A DNA stretch of 64,000 nt from Bradyrhizobium forestalis (GTDB taxonomy: Bacteria; Pseudomonadota; Alphaproteobacteria; Rhizobiales; Xanthobacteraceae), in contig NZ_PGVG01000002.1 of the NCBI RefSeq assembly GCF_002795245.1, positions 186,001-250,000 on the forward strand. Reading direction: 5' to 3'. This document shows positions 33,036 through 42,926 of the stretch, one piece after another; the first letter of the stretch is position 1, and each line of letters begins with the position of its first letter. Under the pieces are notes generated by a model. That model saw nothing but the letters and a program-made list of their open reading frames with translations. It was not told the origin of the DNA and ran no database searches. Position numbers and translations under genes: made by a program.

Positions 33036-34892
33036 ATGTTCATGCTCCCGCGCCTTCTCGAGGGCTCCGGATTCCGCCTTTCCCGTCTCGCCCCAGCCCT
33101 CGTTCTGGCTCTCTCCTTCGGGCTGTCGGCGGGCGGCGCACTGGCGGAGGAAGCCCATGCCATCGCCATGCACGGCAAGCCGGCGATGGCTGCCGATTTC
33201 ACCCACCTGCCCTACGCCAATCCAGGGGCCCCAAAGGGCGGGCGCCTGACCTGGGGCATTCTCGGCACCTTCGACAGCCTCAATCCCTTCATCGTGAAGG
33301 GATTGGCGGTGCAGCCGGTCCGCAACTACGTGGTCGAGAGCCTGCTGGCACGCGGCCAGGATGAGCCGTTCACGCTTTACGGCCTGCTCGCCAGGACGGT
33401 CGAGACCAATGACGAGCGAAGCTTCGTCACCTTCCGTCTCGATTCCCGCGCCCGCTTCTCCGACGGCAGGCCGGTGCTGGCGGAGGACGTGCTGTTCTCC
33501 TGGCAGCTGCTGCGCGACCACGGCCGTCCCAATCATCGGCAATATTACGCCAAGGTCGCAAAGGCCGAGGCGCCCGATCCCCTCACCGTCCGCTTCGACC
33601 TGACCGGGGCCAACGACCGGGAGCTGCCGCTGATCCTCGGCCTGATGCCGATCCTGCCGAAGCATGCGATCGACGTTGCGACCTTCGAGGAGACGACGCT
33701 GACGGCGCCGGTCGGCTCGGGCCCCTATCGTGTGACCACGGTGAAGCCGGGCGCCAGCGTGACGCTCACGCGCAATCCCGATTATTGGGGCCGCGACCTC
33801 GCCATCAACCGCGGGCTCTACAATTTCGACGAGATCAGGCTCGATTATTTTCGCGAGGCCAACGGCCAGTTCGAAGCCTTCAAGCGCGGCCTCTACGATT
33901 TCCGCGTCGAGCACGAGCCTTTGCGCTGGCACGACGGCTACGATTTTCCGGCCGCACGGAGCGGCGAGGTGATCCGCGACACCGTCAAGCCGGGCGTGCC
34001 GCAGCCGTCCGAATTCCTGGTGTTCAACACGCGACGTCCGATCTTCGCCGACATAAGGGTGCGGCAGGCCCTGACGCTGCTGTTCGATTTCGAGCTGGTC
34101 AACCGCAATTACTTCTTCGGGCTCTATTCGCGCGTTGCCGGCTATTTTGCCGGCTCGGAGCTGTCGGCCTATGGCCGCCCTGCGGATGCGCACGAGCGTG
34201 AGCTGCTGAAGCCCTTCGCCGCGCAGATCCCGCCCGACGTCATGGACGGCAGCTACCGCCTGCCGGTCACCGACGGCTCCGGGCGCGACCGCACCACGCT
34301 GCGTGCCGCGCTCAAACTGTTGTCGGAGGCCGGCTACGATCTCGACGGCACCGTGCTGCGCAATCGCGTGACCAAGGCGCCCTTCACCTTCGAGATCATG
34401 GTCACGACCCGCGACCAGGAGCGCATTGCGCTCGCGTTCCAGCGCGACCTCAAGCGCGCCGGTATCGAGCCGACCGTGCGCTCGGTCGATCCCGTGCAGT
34501 TCGACCAGCGCCGGCTGGCTTACGAGTTCGACATGATCCAGAACCGCTGGGACCAGTCGCTGTCGCCCGGCAACGAGCAGTATTTCTATTGGGGCAGCGC
34601 TGCCGCCGACAATCCGGGCACCCGCAACTATATGGGCGCCAGGAATCTCGCCGTCGATGCCATGATCGCTGCCCTGCTTGAGGCCCGTGAACATACGGAT
34701 TTCGTCTCGGCGGTGCGCGCACTCGACCGTGCCCTGATCGCGGGCTTCTATACAATCCCGCTGTTTAACGTATCGGAGCAATGGATCGCGCGCTGGAATC
34801 GGATAGAACGGCCGAGGGCCACCGCGCTCTCGGGCTATTTGCCGGAGACCTGGTGGTCGAAGGGGCCGCCGCAAGCTCATCAAGCAAAGTGA
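33036..34892 (+). CDS. ABC transporter family 5 substrate-binding protein (oligopeptide/YejA-like)
   Basis: A 618-residue periplasmic binding protein with a signal peptide (hydrophobic APALVLALSFGLSAGGALAE). Family 5 features: the N-terminal YANPGAPKGGRLTWGILGTF typical of the YejA group, RFSDGRPVLAEDVLFSWQLL, and GSGPYRVTTVKPGASVTL followed by NPDYWG. It would bind peptides or similar for import, but no permease or ATPase genes are adjacent, so the membrane part must be elsewhere. The start at 33036 is the first ATG before the signal; a second one lies two codons on. The ligase-like gene follows after four bases. Confidence 0.9.
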   Translation: MFMLPRLLEGSGFRLSRLAPALVLALSFGLSAGGALAEEAHAIAMHGKPAMAADFTHLPYANPGAPKGGRLTWGILGTFDSLNPFIVKGLAVQPVRNYVVESLLARGQDEPFTLYGLLARTVETNDERSFVTFRLDSRARFSDGRPVLAEDVLFSWQLLRDHGRPNHRQYYAKVAKAEAPDPLTVRFDLTGANDRELPLILGLMPILPKHAIDVATFEETTLTAPVGSGPYRVTTVKPGASVTLTRNPDYWGRDLAINRGLYNFDEIRLDYFREANGQFEAFKRGLYDFRVEHEPLRWHDGYDFPAARSGEVIRDTVKPGVPQPSEFLVFNTRRPIFADIRVRQALTLLFDFELVNRNYFFGLYSRVAGYFAGSELSAYGRPADAHERELLKPFAAQIPPDVMDGSYRLPVTDGSGRDRTTLRAALKLLSEAGYDLDGTVLRNRVTKAPFTFEIMVTTRDQERIALAFQRDLKRAGIEPTVRSVDPVQFDQRRLAYEFDMIQNRWDQSLSPGNEQYFYWGSAAADNPGTRNYMGARNLAVDAMIAALLEAREHTDFVSAVRALDRALIAGFYTIPLFNVSEQWIARWNRIERPRATALSGYLPETWWSKGPPQAHQAK

Positions 34893-34896
34893 CGCC

Positions 34897-36399
34897 GTGA
34901 ACCAGCCAGCCGTATCGCCGACGCTCGACACACTGTTTCAGCGCACGCTGATGCGGCAGCCGCACGCGACCGCTCTGCTCGATCCCCTCAACAAGGCGCG
35001 CGTGACCGGACACCAGCCGCGGCGGATGAGCTATGCCGAGGCCGACACGGCCATCGAGGCGCTGTCGGCGCACTTCGTCGAATCGGGCTTGCCGGCCAAT
35101 TCCGTCATCGCCATCCAGTTGCCCAACACGGTCGAGTTCGTGCTGACCGTACTCGCCGCCCATCGTGCCGGCCTCGTCGTCGCCGTGCTGCCGCTGCTGT
35201 GGCGGCATGCGGAGCTGACCGCGGCGCTCAACCGCACCGCGGCGCGCGCCATCGTCACCATGAGCACGGTTGACGGCGTCGGCTATGCCGACCTCGCGAT
35301 GCACGCCGCCGCCGAAGCCTTCTCGATCCGTCATGTCTACGGCTTCGGAGACGACCTGCCGGAGGGCATGGCCTCGCTCGACGACGTCCTTGCCCGCCCG
35401 CCTGGCACCACGCGCGCCGTGATCCAGGACGGCCGCAAGGCGGCGATGATCTCCTTCGACGTCACCGCCGAAGGCTTTCGGCCGGTGCCGCGGCCTCATT
35501 TCAGCCTGATCGCCGGCGGCCTCGCGATGTCGCTCGAAGCCGACGTCAAGCAGGGTGCAACGGTGATGGCGGCGTTCACGCCGATGTCGTTTGCGGGCCT
35601 CGCCTCCTCCCTCGCGGTGTGGCTGCTCTCGGGCGGCACGCTGGCGCTGCATCATCCGTTCGAGAACGACGTGCTGGAGCAGCAGATCAACGAGCATGAA
35701 TGCGAGGTGCTGATCGCGCCGGCGCAGCTCGCGTTGCGCCTCGGCGATTCCGATCTCGCCGCGCGGATGCCCAGCTTACGCAACGTCATCGGCCTGTGGC
35801 GCGCGCCCGAGCAGGTGGCGGCGAGCGATGTCTGGATCGCGCCGCATGCACCGCTGACCGACGTCTATCTGTTCGGCGAGGCAGGACTGTTCGGCGCCCG
35901 CCGCGGCGAGGACGGCATGCCGGTGCCCGTGATGCCGGGACCGCACGGCGCGCCGCGCGAACAGGCCGGCTCCTCCATCGCCGGCGAGATCCTGCTGACG
36001 CCGAAGGGCACGCTCGGCCTGCGCGGCGCGATGGTGCCGATCGCGGCCTATGCCCCGCCGCAGCCGGTCGGCGACACCCTGACAGCGCAGCCACCGCGCG
36101 ACTATGTCGATACCGGCTATGCGGCGCGGCTCGACCGTGCCAGCGGCGCGATCTGCATCACCGCGCCGCCCTCCGGCATCATGGCCGTCGGTGGCTACCG
36201 ATTTCTCTCCAACGATCTCCAGGAATGGGCGCGCCGGCTCGGCCAGGGCGCCCTGCTCACGGCGCTGCCCGACCGCCTCTCGGGTCACCGGCTGGCGGGA
36301 CGGGCCCAGGACAATGCCCGCGCCCGCGAGGCGCTCAGCGAGCTCGGGCTTAACCCCCTGATGGTCGAGGCTTTTCGCGACCGCTCCGGGGCGGCCTAG
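34897..36399 (+). CDS. Degenerate AMP-dependent acyl-CoA synthetase-like protein
   Basis: A 500-residue member of the ANL (acyl-CoA synthetase) superfamily by overall pattern: SVIAIQLPNTVEFVLTVLAA, then GGTLALHHPF and VYLFGEAGLFGA. Its catalytic motifs are lost. Where TSGTTGxPK should be, the protein has MISFDVTAEGFRPVPR; the TGD motif reads YVDTGYAARLD; and the C-terminal catalytic lysine region (GKxxR) reads SGHRLAGRAQD. So it probably does not adenylate. GTG start four bases after the previous stop, so it is coupled to the binding-protein gene. It may be a binding or regulatory protein; pseudo-enzyme status is inferred. Confidence 0.78.
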   Translation: MNQPAVSPTLDTLFQRTLMRQPHATALLDPLNKARVTGHQPRRMSYAEADTAIEALSAHFVESGLPANSVIAIQLPNTVEFVLTVLAAHRAGLVVAVLPLLWRHAELTAALNRTAARAIVTMSTVDGVGYADLAMHAAAEAFSIRHVYGFGDDLPEGMASLDDVLARPPGTTRAVIQDGRKAAMISFDVTAEGFRPVPRPHFSLIAGGLAMSLEADVKQGATVMAAFTPMSFAGLASSLAVWLLSGGTLALHHPFENDVLEQQINEHECEVLIAPAQLALRLGDSDLAARMPSLRNVIGLWRAPEQVAASDVWIAPHAPLTDVYLFGEAGLFGARRGEDGMPVPVMPGPHGAPREQAGSSIAGEILLTPKGTLGLRGAMVPIAAYAPPQPVGDTLTAQPPRDYVDTGYAARLDRASGAICITAPPSGIMAVGGYRFLSNDLQEWARRLGQGALLTALPDRLSGHRLAGRAQDNARAREALSELGLNPLMVEAFRDRSGAA

Positions 36400-36484
36400 G
36401 CACAGTTTCGGCGCCTGCGTTGACGCAGCATTAAGGCGGCCAAACTAGATTGCGCGGCATCTGTTGCGTGATTTGAGTCTTTCG

Positions 36485-37708
36485 ATGTCCCAGGCGGGCC
36501 CGATCCTGTTTGTGTCCGACGCCCACCGCCCCGCCTTCGTGGCGGCGCTGGACGAGGCCCGGCTCTTTCCCATGGTCGACACCGATTGGGCCGGCGCGGC
36601 GCGCGCGGTCGAAGCGGTGCAGCCGGCCGCGGTTCTCGCTGCGATGCATGCCGGACACGAGCCGCATGTGGCGGCGCTTGCAAAGAAAATTGCCGATCAA
36701 TCGCCTTACCTTCCCTTCGTGACCCTGGATGCGGCGGGCATGCTGCCGCACAACGCCCTGCCCTTCTCCTCGCGCGGCGGCAATCCCGACCGCCTGATCG
36801 CGCGGCTCCGTGCCGCGCTACGCGTTCGCACGCTGCACGCAACGGTGCTGCGCCGGCTGCCCGAAGCGAAGGTCGCGCTGCCGGAGGGCGATCCCGCACG
36901 CGACGCCACCGTGCTGCTGATCGGTCGCGGCGCGGCCTATCCTGCGCTCTCCGTCGCTCTGGGTGAGCGCGTCGGCGTGGTCGGTGCGCTCTCGATCGAG
37001 GCCGCCGCCAAGCACCTCAACACCCGTGACCTCGACGGCGTCGTGCTCGCCGAAGGTTTTACCGCGCGCGTGACCGATGCCTTCCTCACGGTGCTCGCCG
37101 AGGATACCCGCTTCCGCAGCCTGCCCGTGGTCGTCACCGCGCACCAGCTGACGCAAACTTACGACCTGCCCAATCTCGAGCTGATCCCGGGCGAGCCGGC
37201 CAAGATCGCCGCCAACGCGCTGCCCTTGATCCGCCAGCACGCGATGGAAGCGCAGCTGAGCCGCACGCTGCGCTCGATCGACGCCGGCGGCTGGATCGAT
37301 CCGCGCAGTGGCCTGCTCACGGTGGAAGCCTTCGCCCGCGACTTTGCCAAGGCGGTCGAGCAGACGCTGGCCCGCGGCGGCGGCCTGTCGGTCGCCCGCT
37401 TCGCCTTCGATCCCAATAATTCCCGCGCCCAGCTCGATGCCGCGCGCATCCTCAGCCGCCTGATGCGGCAGATGGATTTTGGCGCGGCGCAGAAGGATGG
37501 CTCCGTCATCGTCGTGTTCGCGGAGACCGACTTCCGCACGGCCCACATGATCGCGCGCCGCCTCTCGGCGGTAATGCGGCACACCTCCAACGGCAAGCAC
37601 GAGATGCGCAGCGATCCCGTGGTCAGCGTGGACTCGCTGTCGCCGTCGGATACGGCACGGTCGCTGCTGGCGCGGCTGTCCGCCGACGCGTCGCGGGCGG
37701 CATCGTAG
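36485..37708 (+). CDS. Response-regulator-like protein with degenerate GGDEF domain
   Basis: A 407-residue cytosolic protein. The first 120 residues (GPILFVSDAHRPAFVAALDE) and a second block near 145-245 (ATVLLIGRGAAYPALSVALG to LPVVVTAHQLTQ) look like receiver-type domains without the phospho-acceptor pattern. From about residue 275 a diguanylate-cyclase-like domain starts, DPRSGLLTVEAFARDFAKAV and ARGGGLSVARFAFDP, but the GGDEF site reads KDGSVIVVFAETD, so no cyclase activity is expected. I chose the ATG at 36485 ahead of the receiver-like fold; an in-frame start at 36464 is possible. Probably a degenerate sensor or effector of a signalling pathway. Confidence 0.75.
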   Translation: MSQAGPILFVSDAHRPAFVAALDEARLFPMVDTDWAGAARAVEAVQPAAVLAAMHAGHEPHVAALAKKIADQSPYLPFVTLDAAGMLPHNALPFSSRGGNPDRLIARLRAALRVRTLHATVLRRLPEAKVALPEGDPARDATVLLIGRGAAYPALSVALGERVGVVGALSIEAAAKHLNTRDLDGVVLAEGFTARVTDAFLTVLAEDTRFRSLPVVVTAHQLTQTYDLPNLELIPGEPAKIAANALPLIRQHAMEAQLSRTLRSIDAGGWIDPRSGLLTVEAFARDFAKAVEQTLARGGGLSVARFAFDPNNSRAQLDAARILSRLMRQMDFGAAQKDGSVIVVFAETDFRTAHMIARRLSAVMRHTSNGKHEMRSDPVVSVDSLSPSDTARSLLARLSADASRAAS

Positions 37709-37742
37709 TCATCCGCCAGCTTCCCCCTGGGGGTTCGTTGCG

Positions 37743-38927
37743 CTAACCGCCACCATTCGTCGTCGACTTCGCGTGGACCGGCTGGGCGGAAGTGACCAGG
37801 AGAAAGCCAACGGAGTCGCTCAGGAGTTCGTGGGCGCGCTCGACGATGTCCTCCAAGGAGATCGTCTTCGCGAACATGCGCTGCGCTTCAGCCAGCAACT
37901 GGTCGCGAGTCGGCACGCTGGGCAGATGCAAGTCGGCACGCTGCTGCAACAGAAGGAGTGCGTCCCGCAGCGACAATTCGGTCTCATGAATCGATGTCTT
38001 GATCGCAGATGCGATGTGTTCGGGATTAAACCGAGCGGCAAGCTGCTCGGCCGCTTGCCTTATCACGCGCGATCCCAGCCGATGCTCATTGCGCAGAACC
38101 TGCCCGGGTGGCGTCTTCAGATCCCAGACAATTCCGAGCCAGGACAAGACCACCAGAACGTAATAGGTCAGATCGATCTCGTACCAGTAGAAGCCCTGCC
38201 GAGCGCTGGCCTGATAGGCGTGGTGATTGTTATGCCACCCCTCACCCATCGTCAGGAGCGCGAGCAGCCAGTTGTTGCGGGAGTCATCGCCGGTCACATA
38301 CCGCCTGCGGCCGCGAACATGCGCGAGCGAGTTGATGCAGAACGTGGCGTGATAGAGCAGCACTGTGCTCCAGAGGAATCCGACCACGAGCCCCGACCAG
38401 CCGGCGATGAGGAAGCAGAGCCCCGCGAGCACGATCGCCGGCAGAAGCTCCAGCCTGTGCAGCCACATCAGCTCGGGATAGGACGCCAGGTCCGAAACCT
38501 TCACAAGGTCCGTCGCATCATGTTGCCGGTAGAAGATCCAGCCGACATGACTGTAGAGGAAGCCCTTGTGCCGGGGCGAATGCACGTCATGCGCCGTATC
38601 GGAATGAAGATGATGATGACGATGCTTGGTGGCCCACCACAGCACGCTCTTCTGGGCGCTGCTCTGGGCCAGGAAGGCGAGGATGAATTGAAAAACCCGG
38701 CTGGTCGCGTAGGAGCGATGCGAGAAATACCGGTGATACCCGGCCGTGATCCCGAACATGCGCAGCCAGTACAGGGCCACGCAAATGGTCACGGCTTGCC
38801 ACGAGATACCTGACCCGATCGCCGCGACGCATCCCGCGTGGACCAATACGAACGGCAGAACCTGCGGATACATGACGTCATCGTGCTCGTCGTCGTTGTC
38901 CGGGCCCGAACCGATATTGATAGACAC
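37743..38927 (-). CDS. Acyl-CoA/acyl-lipid desaturase (delta-9 type)
   Basis: A 394-residue membrane di-iron desaturase. The three histidine boxes are intact: HRYFSH, HRHHH and HNNHH, with hydrophobic segments between. This group puts a double bond into saturated acyl chains and helps adjust membrane fluidity. The C-terminal 100 residues are a soluble helical extension (HETELSLRDALLLLQQRADL) not needed for the core fold. I chose a GTG at 38927, preceded by AGGAGAGG, because the ATG-type opening further upstream gives a basic N-terminus with no family match. Transcribed alone. Confidence 0.88.
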   Translation of the reverse strand: MSINIGSGPDNDDEHDDVMYPQVLPFVLVHAGCVAAIGSGISWQAVTICVALYWLRMFGITAGYHRYFSHRSYATSRVFQFILAFLAQSSAQKSVLWWATKHRHHHLHSDTAHDVHSPRHKGFLYSHVGWIFYRQHDATDLVKVSDLASYPELMWLHRLELLPAIVLAGLCFLIAGWSGLVVGFLWSTVLLYHATFCINSLAHVRGRRRYVTGDDSRNNWLLALLTMGEGWHNNHHAYQASARQGFYWYEIDLTYYVLVVLSWLGIVWDLKTPPGQVLRNEHRLGSRVIRQAAEQLAARFNPEHIASAIKTSIHETELSLRDALLLLQQRADLHLPSVPTRDQLLAEAQRMFAKTISLEDIVERAHELLSDSVGFLLVTSAQPVHAKSTTNGGG

Positions 38928-39120
38928 GCTTGCGACCTCTCCTGTTTGTCTCGGCGGGCCACCCCGCTTGCGGTATGAAAAAACCGCGGCCGGTAAACCA
39001 GTCGCGGTTCGCACGAATCGGGAGTCAGGCTCGTTCGGCCGAACTCGGAATCGAACATGGCGATTGTTCGATCAATCCGCAAGCGGCCATATGCCGCTGC
39101 TTTCCGACCCGCGATAGCCT

Positions 39121-42100
39121 TTACGCCGCCTTCTTGCTCTCGGCGAGCTGGGCCAGCTGCCGCATGATCTCCGTGGTGCCGACGAGACGCTCTTCCGGCG
39201 TCTCCCAATCCTGCAGGAACACCACCTTCATGTCGGGGCGCACCTTGGCGGCCTGGCCGTAGCTGCGGATGAAGCTCACGAGGCGATCGGGATAGGCGAA
39301 GGAATTGTCGCGGAAGACGATGACGGCACCCTTCGGGCCGGCGTCGATCTTCTCGACATTGGCCCGGCGGCAGAACGCCTTGATCGCGGCGACCTTGAAC
39401 AAATAGCGCACCTCGTCCGGCAGCACGCCGAAGCGGTCGCGCATCTCGGCGCCAAAATTCTCGATCTCCTCCTCGGTGTCGAGATCGGCGAGCCGCCGGT
39501 ACAGCGACAGCCGCACCGAGAGATCACTGACATAGTCCTCCGGAATGAGCACGGGCATGCCGATGGTGATCTGCGGCGACCAGCGGTCGGCGGCGGGCTC
39601 GGAGACGCCGGCCTTGAGGTTGACGATCGCCTCCTCCAGCATCGATTGATAAAGCTCGAAGCCGACCTCCTTGATGTGGCCGGACTGCTCCTCGCCGAGC
39701 AGGTTGCCCGCGCCGCGGATGTCGAGGTCGTGGGATGCGAGCTGGAAGCCGGCGCCCAGCGTCTCCAGCGATTGCAGCACGGTGAGCCGGCGCTCGGCCT
39801 GCGCCGTGATCTTCTGCTGCGCCGGCAGCGTGAACAGCGCATAGGCGCGCAGCTTGGAGCGGCCGACTCGGCCGCGGAGCTGATAGAGCTGGGCAAGACC
39901 GAACATGTCGGCGCGGTGCACGACCAGCGTATTGGCGTTGGGGATGTCGAGACCGGACTCAACGATGGTGGTCGACAAGAGGATGTCGAACTTGCCGTCG
40001 TAGAACGCGGTCATGATGTCCTCGATCACCGCGGGCGGCATCTGGCCGTGCGCGACCGCGACCTTCATCTCCGGCACGTTCTTGTCGAGGAAGTCCTTGA
40101 CCTCGGCGAGATCCTCGATGCGCGGCACCACGTAGAACGCCTGGCCGCCGCGATAGCGCTCGCGCAAGAGCGCCTCGCGGATCATCAACGGATCATGCGG
40201 GGCGACGAAGGTGCGCACCGCGAGGCGATCGACCGGGGGCGAGGCGATGATCGAGAGCTCGCGGACGCCGGTGAGCGCCAGCTGCAGCGTGCGCGGGATC
40301 GGCGTTGCCGACAGCGTCAGCACGTGCACCTCGGAACGAAGCGCCTTCAGCCGCTCCTTGTGGCTGACGCCAAAATGCTGCTCCTCGTCGACGATGACGA
40401 GGCCGAGTTCACGGAATTTGATGGCCTTGCCAAGCAATGCGTGGGTGCCGACGACGATATCGACCGAACCGTCGGCAATGCCCTTCTTGACCTGGTTCAG
40501 CTCCTTGGTCGCAATCAGCCGCGAGGCCTGCGCCACGTTGACCGGAAAGCCCTTGAAGCGCTCGGTGAAGGTTCTTGCGTGCTGGCGCGCGAGCAGCGTG
40601 GTTGGCACCACGACCGCAACCTGCTTGCCTTCGAGCGCAACGGCAAACGCCGCGCGGAGCGCGACCTCGGTCTTGCCGAAGCCGACGTCACCGCAAATCA
40701 GCCGATCCATGGGACGGCCGAGCTCGAGGTCCTTCAGGGTGGATTCGATGGCACCGAGCTGGTCCTCGGTCTCGTCATAGGGGAAGCGCGCGCAGAACTC
40801 GTCGTAGACGCCCTGCTGCACCGGCAATTTCGGCGCCTCGTGCAGCATGCGCTCGGCCGCGATCTTGATCAGCTCGCCCGCGATCTCGCGGATGCGGTTC
40901 TTCAGCTTTGCCTTTCGGGTCTGCCAGCCCGAACCGCCGAGGCGGTCCAGCTCGACCGTGGTCTGGTCGGAGCCGTAGCGCGACAGCAGCTCGATGTTCT
41001 CGACCGGCAGGAACAGTTTCGTCTCGGCGGCATAATGCAGCTCGAGGCAGTCATGCGGCGCGCCGGCAACGTCCAAGGTCTGCAGGCCGATGAAGCGGCC
41101 GATGCCGTGCTCGACGTGGACGACGATGTCGCCGGCGGCAAGGCTCGTCACTTCCGAGATGAAATTGTCGAGCTTGCGGCTCGCCTTGCGCGGCCGCACC
41201 AGGCGGTCGCCAAGGATGTCCTGCTCGCTGATCAGCGCGATCTCGTCGGTCTCGAAGCCGCTTTCGAGGCCAAGCACGGCGAGCATGGTCTCGTTGCGCG
41301 GGGTCGCCTGCACCGTGCGCCAGCTGTTGACGCTGGTGGTATGGGCGAGCTTGTGGTCGCGCAGCATCGAAGTCATGCGATCGCGCGAGCCTTCGGTCCA
41401 CAGCGCGATCACGACCTTCTTGCGCTGGGCCTGTAGCGCCATCACGTGCGCGACGACGGACTCGAACACGTTGACGGCGGTGTCGTTGCGCTCCGGCGCG
41501 AAATCGCGGCCCTTGCGCGCACCGGCATCGACCACGCTCGTGCCGTCGGTCGGCACGGAGAACGGCGTCAGCCGTGCCAGCGGGACGCCGCCGAGGCGCT
41601 TGGTCCACTCTTCATCGGTGAGATAGAGCCGGTCGGGCGGCAGCGGCTTGTAGATGGCGCCGCCACCGGGATGCTCCATAGCCTCACGCCTAGCCTCGTA
41701 ATAGTCGAGGATCTGCTTGAAGCGCTCGCGCACGGCGTCCTCGGCCTGCGGCTCGATCGCAACAATTGCGCCTTGCAGATAGTCGAACAGCGTGTCCATC
41801 CGGTCCTGGAACAGCGGCAGCCAGTGCTCCATGCCGGGATGGCGGCGGCCCTCGCTGACGGCCTCGTACAGCGCATCGTCGCGCTCGGGCGCGCCGAACT
41901 CGGCGACATAGCCCATGCGGAAACGGCGGATGGTATCGGTGACGAGCTGGAACTCGGAGACCGGCACGAGGTCGAGCGAGCGCATGTCGAGCAGCGTGCG
42001 CTGGGTCTCGGCATCGAAGGAGCGGATCGATTCCAGGCTGTCGCCGAAGAAGTCGAAGCGGACGGGCTGATCGAGGCCGGCCGGAAACAGGTCGAGGATA

Positions 42101-42639
42101 CCGCCGCGCACGGCATATTCGCCGGGCTCGCGCACGGTGGAGGAGCGGTTGTAGCCGTTGTGCTCGAGCCAGGCGACGACGGTGTCCATCGGCACGACAT
42201 TGCCCGGTGCGACCGACAGCGCCTGCGCCGCGACGAGCTCGCGCGCGGGCACGCGCTGCACCACCGCGTTCACCGTGGTCAGCACGATCAGCGGCTTGTC
42301 GCTGCCGGTGAGCGAGGCGAGCCGCGCCAGCGTGGTCAGGCGCTGGGCCAAAATGCCGCCATGCGGCGAGACGCGGTCATAGGGTTGGCAGTCCCAGGCC
42401 GGAAAGGTCAGCACCGGCAGATCGGGCGCAAAGAATTGCAGCGCGCGTTCGAGCTGCTGCATGCGCGGACCGTCGCGGCAGACCACCGCAAGGCTGACCG
42501 CCGGCTTCTTCGGCCGCGCCGCGATCGCACGGGCGAGATCCGAGACAATGAGGCCTTCCGCGCCTTCCGCGACATTGGCGAGCGTCAGCGCGCGGCCGGG
42601 CGCGAGCAGCTCGGCCGGCGATTTCATCCCCTGCTTCAT
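39121..42639 (-). CDS. mfd: Transcription-repair coupling factor Mfd
   Basis: A 1172-residue translocase that removes stalled RNA polymerase from DNA lesions and recruits UvrA. The N-terminal UvrB-like part (FPAWDCQPYDRVSPHGGILA) is followed by the RNA-polymerase-interacting domain (DIVVHVEHGIGRFIGLQTLD), the RecG-like motor with Walker A GDVGFGKTEVALRAAF and DEEQ box (VIVDEEQHFGVSHKERLK), the GRVGRS arginine-finger motif, and the C-terminal TRCF domain (EMRDRFGVLPDEVRYLF). Length is normal. The start overlaps the sdhE stop by four bases, a common arrangement in alphaproteobacteria. Confidence 0.97.
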   Translation of the reverse strand: MKQGMKSPAELLAPGRALTLANVAEGAEGLIVSDLARAIAARPKKPAVSLAVVCRDGPRMQQLERALQFFAPDLPVLTFPAWDCQPYDRVSPHGGILAQRLTTLARLASLTGSDKPLIVLTTVNAVVQRVPARELVAAQALSVAPGNVVPMDTVVAWLEHNGYNRSSTVREPGEYAVRGGILDLFPAGLDQPVRFDFFGDSLESIRSFDAETQRTLLDMRSLDLVPVSEFQLVTDTIRRFRMGYVAEFGAPERDDALYEAVSEGRRHPGMEHWLPLFQDRMDTLFDYLQGAIVAIEPQAEDAVRERFKQILDYYEARREAMEHPGGGAIYKPLPPDRLYLTDEEWTKRLGGVPLARLTPFSVPTDGTSVVDAGARKGRDFAPERNDTAVNVFESVVAHVMALQAQRKKVVIALWTEGSRDRMTSMLRDHKLAHTTSVNSWRTVQATPRNETMLAVLGLESGFETDEIALISEQDILGDRLVRPRKASRKLDNFISEVTSLAAGDIVVHVEHGIGRFIGLQTLDVAGAPHDCLELHYAAETKLFLPVENIELLSRYGSDQTTVELDRLGGSGWQTRKAKLKNRIREIAGELIKIAAERMLHEAPKLPVQQGVYDEFCARFPYDETEDQLGAIESTLKDLELGRPMDRLICGDVGFGKTEVALRAAFAVALEGKQVAVVVPTTLLARQHARTFTERFKGFPVNVAQASRLIATKELNQVKKGIADGSVDIVVGTHALLGKAIKFRELGLVIVDEEQHFGVSHKERLKALRSEVHVLTLSATPIPRTLQLALTGVRELSIIASPPVDRLAVRTFVAPHDPLMIREALLRERYRGGQAFYVVPRIEDLAEVKDFLDKNVPEMKVAVAHGQMPPAVIEDIMTAFYDGKFDILLSTTIVESGLDIPNANTLVVHRADMFGLAQLYQLRGRVGRSKLRAYALFTLPAQQKITAQAERRLTVLQSLETLGAGFQLASHDLDIRGAGNLLGEEQSGHIKEVGFELYQSMLEEAIVNLKAGVSEPAADRWSPQITIGMPVLIPEDYVSDLSVRLSLYRRLADLDTEEEIENFGAEMRDRFGVLPDEVRYLFKVAAIKAFCRRANVEKIDAGPKGAVIVFRDNSFAYPDRLVSFIRSYGQAAKVRPDMKVVFLQDWETPEERLVGTTEIMRQLAQLAESKKAA

Positions 42640-42926
42640 GCGCTGCCGTCCGTGATCGGAAATGCCTTGATGCGGGCAAACAGCGCGCCGGTGACGTCAG
42701 CCGGCAGCACCTTGTCGCCGGTGATGGCGGCATAGAGATCGGGATCGTTGACCTCGAGCAGCCGCTCGAGCTCGCCGAGCTCGGCGTCGGACAGGCTGCC
42801 GATCTCGGCGTCCGCAAAACGGCCGAGGATCAGGTCCATCTCGCGCGTGCCGCGGTGCCAGCAGCGGAACAAAAGCCGCTTGCGGCGGTCGTCCAGCCCG
42901 CTGCTCGATCGTGTCGTTCCCGTCAT
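42636..42926 (-). CDS. sdhE: Succinate dehydrogenase assembly factor SdhE
   Basis: A 96-residue protein of the SdhE/Sdh5 (YgfY) family, which helps attach FAD to the flavoprotein subunit of succinate dehydrogenase. The RGxxE motif is present in CWHRGTREMDLILGRFA, followed by the acidic helix DAELGELERLLEVNDPDLYA. It overlaps mfd by four bases. Divergent from recG, with about 195 bases between containing a small hairpin GCCCGG/CCGGGC near 42953-42969. Confidence 0.92.
   Translation of the reverse strand: MTGTTRSSSGLDDRRKRLLFRCWHRGTREMDLILGRFADAEIGSLSDAELGELERLLEVNDPDLYAAITGDKVLPADVTGALFARIKAFPITDGSA

Noticed and set aside
39646..41436. A 596-residue open frame opposite mfd, and many similar long frames opposite other genes
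   Set aside because: Strong codon bias in a GC-rich genome leaves the opposite strand open. The composition (Arg/Asp/Leu/Gln-rich, no motif) is that of an antisense shadow, and Mfd is certain on the other strand.
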